A DNA stretch of 64,000 nucleotides from Conchocele bisecta (Eukaryota > Mollusca > Bivalvia > Lucinida > Thyasiridae), in the NCBI GenBank assembly GCA_029237695.1, contig CM055265.1, positions 86,897,447-86,961,446 of the forward strand, written 5' to 3'. The notes beneath the pieces are model-generated. The model had not been told where the DNA came from, made no database searches, and was given only the letters and a program-made list of their open reading frames with translations. Positions 57,772 through 64,000 of this stretch are shown here, one piece after another. The position numbers and the translations under genes were made by a program. Within the stretch, counting starts at the first letter, position 1. Every line of letters begins with the position of its first letter.

Positions 57772-59393
57772 AGGTGCATGTGACCGGATGACCCATTGTT
57801 GAAATCTGATCAGAAATTACTATAATATCCTCATGACTTTGCTTCGTAAATTTCTATATATAGTTGAATGCGAGTGTGGCTCGGGAAATATGGCCTATGG
57901 CCTTTTTATGGCAGTCTATCTCCTGATCTGTTAGCACATTACTGCAGCCACTTGATTGATTTATTGGTGTTTAACGACCTATCAATAGCTTCTGTCATTT
58001 AAAGCCAGGCCAACAGGTTCGATCCCGTATATAACCTGCTGCATTGGGGAGAAAATCCCAATGGAATATTTACATCGAAATACATGTAAATATATATTCA
58101 GCACTGAAATTAGAATAACCTAACCTGGTGCCAAGTCCATACCAGATCAAAGTCACTTCGCCCCTTCCCCTAAAAGTAATATGACTATGAAACATATTAC
58201 TGACATAAGGGGTAAAACAAGATTCAACTGTAACCCACAAAAATGCCAAAGACGTACGCGAGGGCCAAACCAGGTCTCCGGACGGGATTCTGGTAAGGAC
58301 GAACTCCGATAGTTAAATTACCCATCGCATGCTCTCCGACTTGCCACCCACTCATTCCGGTAAGGATGAATCCCGATCATTAATTACCAATTGCATGCTT
58401 CCACCTGCCACCCACCTATATTTTCAATTCAATTCAATTTATTACACTTGATCCATTTTACATGGCATCAAGAGGTATAGGTGAAAACAGTGAAATACTA
58501 AACAAAGCTGAAGTGTACGTTAGAAACATGCAGATGCACAGGCTGATCTGGAACTACACTGGTCGCGAAACACATAAGCCCACTAACTCCAGTCACAGCC
58601 ATAAATGCATTTGGTATAAGCTCACGAAAGAACACATTAATAGTAAAGCAACACAAAACCAACACCCATTTTAACAAAACACACATATTAACTATAATAA
58701 TAGATATGAAATAATAATAATGATGCATGTACACAATTCACAGTAACACAGTTTGAGCAATATTGGGGCATTAGTCTCCCCATACTTTTATATCTGTGCT
58801 TGTTTATGTTTTGATATTTTGTTATTGTTGTCATTTGACTCCATTTTTGCCTTTTGAATGCATCTACGACATATTGAGTTCATATACGATTAGAAATTTT
58901 GTAAAAAATTATGTCTTGTTGTCTTTCTTTTTTTCTCCTCTTTATTTACTTCAATTCTCAAAATGTAAAATATTTGTGTACGAGAACCGTGGCGTTTGGA
59001 ATATTTTTTTAAAAATATTAGCAAACTAGAGACAGGAGATGATTCACACATGCAGCCAAAACATGTTAATGTTGATAAATATGAACAATTACATAAAACA
59101 AAATCTCCAACATACAAGGTAACATCTTTATAACTACTCGATACATTTTTTCACAAACAGATTGAGACGAGCCGGCTCACATCAGAATCTGCACTATCAG
59201 AGAATTGTTTTTCTAAATTTTTACAAAATTTCCTAATTTTCTCATAAAAACATTTGAACTGACCATGCATTAACAATTCAAGTGTACGCAAAGGCAATGT
59301 ATACGCAAAGGCATTACTTTACATGTACCGTAATAACACTAAATATTTGGACACAATTATTTTCGGGAAACCCTGGTCATGTCTGTTTTTAAT

Positions 59394-59865
59394 ATGAAAG
59401 CTGCCCAAATTTTATGGCCATATAAACAATGCAAAAACATTTTATTATTTTTTTTCAATATTAAATTATAGCAAAATTTAAGAAATTTGATCGAATGTTG
59501 ATTTTATTACGAAAAATGTATTGTCTATGGGAATTTAACATGGAGAAAAAGGAGGTGGAGGAGCTGTGGGAGGAGTAAAAAAAAAAGTATAATTTTACTG
59601 ATGATGTAACTAAGAAAACAAGTTAAATTTTAAAAATCGGTCCACTATTTCTGACCTTAGAAAAATTTCCCCATGTTAAATCTTCACTCATGGGGAAATT
59701 GTTTTTCGTAATAAAATCAATATTGGACCAAATTTCACAAAATAAAAAGAAGGCTCATTCTTAAATTTTGATAAAATTTAACATCAAAAATATTATTGTT
59801 TTTTGCATTGTTTATATGTACATGTATATCCGTAATTCATTTTTTGGCAGGTTTCAGACAGTAGT
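59394..59865. mobile_element. Foldback element, family Q, copy 2
   Basis: AAGCTGCCCAAATTTTATGG at the left and TTTCAGACAGTAG at the right, with inner GAAGGCTCATTCTTAAATTT as in the copy at 1774-2275. The left terminus is truncated. Flanking GTGCAACCATAC…GTATGGTTACAC (59881-59985) is a further small foldback. Confidence 0.65.
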
Positions 59866-60439
59866 TATAGTGATAAACCAGTGCAACCATACTAAAAGTA
59901 AATATTTGGACATTCCTTGCTTTGGGGAACCATGTATTTACCAGAATAAATTGTCCAAATATTTAGAACAACGTATGGTTACACATAAAACGCAAGTTTA
60001 AATGTATATCAGTCCACATGTAGACCTACCGACCCATAGTCAGCATCACAAACACAGCACAAACTAGAAAATGTGCTATGTCGACGCACTAAAGTAGGGA
60101 GGGTAGTTGTATTAATGTGGAAGGATGTATCGTTACTCAAGTAAGACATGTGTGCAATATGACGATATTAGCTGAAGGCAAAGACAAATTATAGGTGATT
60201 TGAGAAACTCTTACAAAAACTTTCAAAAAATAAACAAGACGGACAGACGGACAGACAGACGGGGCGAAACCTATAGGGCACCACCGATTGTCAGCAGAGC
60301 CCTAATTACCCTTTGGTTGTAGCTGCACTACAAATATATTGGAGAGCATTACAAAGCAAATCTAAAAGATAAGTAAATGTACCCTGTTTTGCTGTCGACA
60401 AACTTTTGACTATTAAACACATTCAATCAAAAAAATATG

Positions 60440-60556
60440 TAATTGTTTCCTTGGAAATGATTCTAAAGTGCTATCAAACAATGTTTTTATTGAGAAAGAA
60501 GGCAAAATATAAAATAACAAGAGACGACAATGTTTGTTCCCAGCATCCTAAGAGTC
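60440..60556. mobile_element. Family M MITE, right half only
   Basis: It runs from TTCCTTGGAAATGATTCTAA to CAGCATCCTAAGAGTCAAGG. The TTAA terminus is mutated and the left half is missing. 60560-61837 contains no recognisable gene; a family R end (GCGCTCCAGATAAG) is at 60775. Confidence 0.7.
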
Positions 60557-61837
60557 AAGGCATGATATGATATGGATGTAGGGCCATAAAAAAGTACTTT
60601 GGTTCTGACACGGGGTTTACGGAATGCGACACGGGAGGGCTGATTTTGTTTAATATTTTTTTTTTTGAGATGTTCGTCTATGATTGTTGTCATGTCGCCA
60701 GATGCATTTACCGGTTGTTCTATAAAGTTACTATAACCTTGTTAGACGTTAAAAATCACCAGGTCTTCGTCAGCGCTCCAGATAAGCCGCGTATTTGCTT
60801 AAATACAGTGGATATACCTAGGTTCTGGATAATAAGCCTTCGTTGGCCAGTTACTAGAGCTATAAGCATACAAAAACAATTATTCAAAACTTTTTAAAAC
60901 AATAAACTTATCGTAAAAGTGCTGTGAAACCAGATTTATCAAAAAGTGCTGCTTGTTTCCATATCGTCCATTTTGTTAACGTATCATCCAGGCGCTTGTA
61001 GAAAATAGACTGTGACCTTAGACTCTGGATTTTTGTTGTTGGGTTATTCTCATCCTGTAGTGTGGCGCACCATCGGATCAGAGTGAAAAATGGTTATCTA
61101 AATTATCAGAGGAGTGTACAGTAAACAATTTTCCACCATTTCCTTTGCCAGTCATAAATGACAATAATATTATCACAAGGCTAATAATCACAATGCAAGA
61201 TGCTTTCAGATCACGTTTAATTTTCATTTGTGGTACATGCTATTTTACCATATTCATTATGGTGCACACTACAGGCAGGATTTATACCAACAACAAGATA
61301 ATAACAATCTACAAACTGTAGAATATTATTCTGAGCATTTTTATAATCAACAGAACAATAAATTATATTAAAAACACGGAGTTTATATCTACATCTGTGT
61401 AATCAAATATAATTCTGTGTTAGTTTTGTATTGTTTTTCATATAAGACCCCCCAGTATAATGAGAAGCTCTCTTCTGGTAATTGGACAGCTACCAGTCTG
61501 TGTTTACATGACATTGACTGCTCAAAATGGCTAAAGAATCCAGTGACGCAGACTGACAGAACCATGCTTTGTAAATCTTTTTCAATAATGATGTTTCTGA
61601 GTGGACAAAAGTGGGAATAGCTGAAATACAACATTTTGAAGGTATTCTAAAAATTTGGATTAAAACCTTACATGACCAAGGGTGATGTGGAATATTTTTC
61701 TCCATTTGACAGATAGGTGTCTTCTGCAAAAAATGTCCGGGAAACTGACAATTAAAGTTTCCGTGATTAGTGACAAATGCGGTTTACGAAAATTCCCGAC
61801 GCGGGGGTAATCCCGACAAATGGTTACGCTACTGTAC

Positions 61838-62193
61838 CCAATTAAAATTGCCAAAAATCCAATTGAAATCAGAAGTAGCGAGTATCAAAAAGCAATACAA
61901 AATTTGTGGTACTTTTATCAGGCTGCAGAAAACAATAAACAGACCGCAAATATAGCATATTTTTCTTATTTTCGATGAAAACCCATCTTGGTATTTCATT
62001 AGAATTGTCTCCAAGGAGACAATTCTAATGAAATGACAAGACATGTTTTCATTTCGAAGCAAACTATTCAATAATTGCTGTTGATGTGTAAACAGTAGTG
62101 TGTTTTTATTTTACCCAATTAAAATTTTGAAATACCCAATTGCTTCAGAAATGATGGAGTGAGAATACTCAATTAATAATTCCTTATCTGGAG
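61838..62193. mobile_element. Foldback MITE, family R, copy 2 (inverted)
   Basis: It carries the same sequence as 24481-24874 in reverse orientation, ending CTTATCTGGAG at 62193, with the central GAATTGTCTCC|AAGGAGACAATTC palindrome. The left terminus is replaced by unrelated sequence. Confidence 0.75.
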
Positions 62194-62363
62194 CACTGAT
62201 ATTGTTGCATGGTAGCACAATACAATTTTATTTCGCCATGATGATAAAATGCTAGATGCACAGGGAGTTTTCTGTCGCGGCGATATCTGAGAACTAAAGT
62301 ACTTTTTGTATGGCCTAGGATGGAGAGAATTACAGCTAGATGATGACCAGACAGAATCTGCAT

Positions 62364-62690
62364 TAAAGTTTTGTCACATTGTCGTCACGGTAACAATGAA
62401 GCAGGGGGTATTTTGTTATTTAACTTTTTTTAGCGGCACAGTTGTTATGGTAACAATGAATCAGGGGGTAGTTTGAGATTTTGTCGCCCAGTTGTCATGG
62501 TAACAATGAAGCAGGGAGTATTTTGTCACTCTGTCGCAGAGTTGTCATGGTAACAATGAAGAAGGGGGTATTTTGTGATTTGGTCGCACAGTTGGCATGG
62601 TATCATTGAAGCAGGGGTCATTTTGTCATTCTGTCACATAGTTGTCAAGGTAACAATGAAGCCGTAGTTATTTTGATCCTCCAGCAGCTG
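62364..62690 (+). repeat. Six tandem units of about 55-60 bp
   Basis: Each unit has a GTTGTCATGGTAACAATGAA phrase (or variant) followed by GCAGGGGGTATTTTGT and a TGTCGC run. Units start near 62381, 62444, 62493, 62541, 62590 and 62640. It is non-coding. Confidence 0.85.
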
Positions 62691-63028
62691 TCTGTGTTGG
62701 CGTCTAGTTCTCTTCTGATACTACCATACATAGCTTCTGTCCGGTGATGGTGAATTTTTCTGCAAGAAATAAATACAGCTGATGAAACTAAGTAACAACA
62801 GCTTGTAAGAATGAAGTTGTTTAAAAAATATTCTGAGCATAAACTCGGAATTTGTACTCTAAATCAGGCAGTTTGATTTGCCGAGACTGAGCACAACCTA
62901 GTCAATTAAACTCGAGCAACTTCCATTAGAACTATGGTTTGTTCATCAACGTTACAAGTGGTTGTTTTAAGGGCAGTTACTCATGATTTTCCAAGTTCGG
63001 TAATCCATTTATAAGACTGGTGTATATG

Positions 63029-64000
63029 TATTGATGAACTCCTGAACAACACGTGGTTTGTTTGAAGCAGACGGGCAGGCCGGTGGTTTATCAGTCCAGC
63101 GGCCAACTGACTCTATACTTACTGATAAACTCCTGAACAACACGTGGTTTATCAGTCCAGCGGACAACTGACTCTATACTTACTGATAAACTCCTGAACA
63201 ACACGTGGTTTATCAGTCCAGCGGCCAACTGACTCTATACTTACTGATAAACTCCTGAACAACACGTGGTTTATCAGTCCAGCGGCCAACTGACTCTATA
63301 CTTACTGATAAACTCCTGAACAACACGTGGTTTATCAGTCCAGCGGACAACTGACTCTATACTTACTGATAAACTCCTGAACAACACGTGGTTTATCAGT
63401 CCAGTGGCCAACTGACTCTATACTTACTGATAAACTCCTGAACAACACGTGGTTTATCAGTCCAGCGGACAACTGACTCTATACTTACTGATAAACTCCT
63501 GAACAACACGTGGTTTATCAGTCCAGCGGCCAACTGACTCTATACTTACTGATAAACTCTGAACAACAGTGGTTTATCAGTCCAGCGGCAACTGACTCTA
63601 TACTTACTGATAAACTCTGAACAACACGTGGTTTATCAGTCCAGTGGCCAACTGACTCTATACTTACTGATAAACTCCTGAACAACACGTGGTTTATCAG
63701 TCCAGCGGACAACTGACTCTATACTTACTGATAAACTCCTGAACAACACGTGGTTTATCAGTCCAGCGGACAACTGACTCTATACTTACTGATAAACTCC
63801 TGAACAACACGTGGTTTATCAGTCCAGCGGACAACTGACTCTATACTTACAGTCCAGCGGACAACTGACTCTATACTTACTGATAAACTCCTGAACAACG
63901 CGTGGTTTATCAGTCCAGCGGACAACTGACTCTATACTTACTGATAAACTCCTGAACAACGCGTGGTTTATCAGTCCAGCGGCCAACTGACTCTATACTT
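63029..64000 (+). repeat. 61-bp satellite with hairpin and E-box in each unit, truncated by window edge
   Basis: The unit is CTGATAAACTCCTGAACAAC, ACGTGGTTTATCAGTCCAGC, GGACAACTGACTCTATACTT and A. The period is 61 bp with about 15 units; one is partial (63851). ACTGATAAAC and GTTTATCAGT form 10-bp arms around a 16-nt loop, and the loop plus arm contains CACGTG, which is CGCGTG in the last two units. The first unit (63029-63120) is diverged. The array continues past 64000. Confidence 0.93.

Noticed and set aside
48814..64000. Downstream SLC7 exons (TM11-12 and C-terminus)
   Set aside because: Read through on the + strand for the expected hydrophobic segments with splice sites and found none; they may be in the gap, beyond the window or lost.

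Overview
The window is intronic, repeat-saturated invertebrate nuclear DNA, most likely from a bivalve mollusc. Three things point there: one animal gene split into short exons by very long introns, dense palindromic MITEs and tRNA-derived SINEs, and many elements that carry a GTCC-type microsatellite followed by tandem 'core' repeats of about 120-180 bp. The last resembles the pearl/DINE/Helentron-like elements described in bivalves. A dreissenid or related heterodont is a guess only. There are no bacterial features, no rRNA and no convincing functional tRNA.

The only confident protein gene is on the + strand. Seven exons (1117-1242, 27345-27456, 31042-31086, 35822-35945, 40328-40431, 44739-44835, 48667-48813) splice in compatible phases into the middle of an SLC7 light-chain amino-acid transporter, closest by eye to the LAT1/LAT2 type. 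The N-terminal part (about TM1-4) lies to the left of the window. The C-terminal part (about TM10-12) was not found, and the last exon seen carries a frame-breaking indel.

Layout. 1-3440: end of a core-repeat element, the first exon and palindromic MITEs. 3441-11915: a Helentron-like element (A1) with several insertions. 12031-24089: one small TTAA-flanked MITE split by an 11.8-kb Helentron-like composite (A2, 12087-23905), which itself contains many elements. 24.1-31 kb: MITEs, exon 2 with a decayed duplicate, and a hAT element with a perfect 8-bp target duplication. 32.3-34.7 and 36.9-40 kb: two more core-repeat elements, the second split by a CTAG-ending element. 40.6-41.9 kb: a three-level nest of MITEs. 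44.7-48.1 kb: an array of about 44 units in which the 3' half of an SLC7 exon and its splice donor have been amplified. 49516-50015: assembly gap of exactly 500 N. 50-51.3 kb: a broken minus-strand gene of a repetitive family. 52-62 kb: MITE patchwork. 63-64 kb: a 61-bp satellite running off the right edge.

The most unusual observation is the exon-derived satellite: a typical unit is 78 bp (26 codons), keeps the coding segment and carries a consensus 5' splice site, repeated about 44 times just after the native donor. The next is a common architecture across five or so element families (asymmetric inverted ends, 3' hairpin, TCTTGTTA end, core repeats with a nuclear-receptor-like TCAAGGTCA), supported by three reconstructed empty sites.
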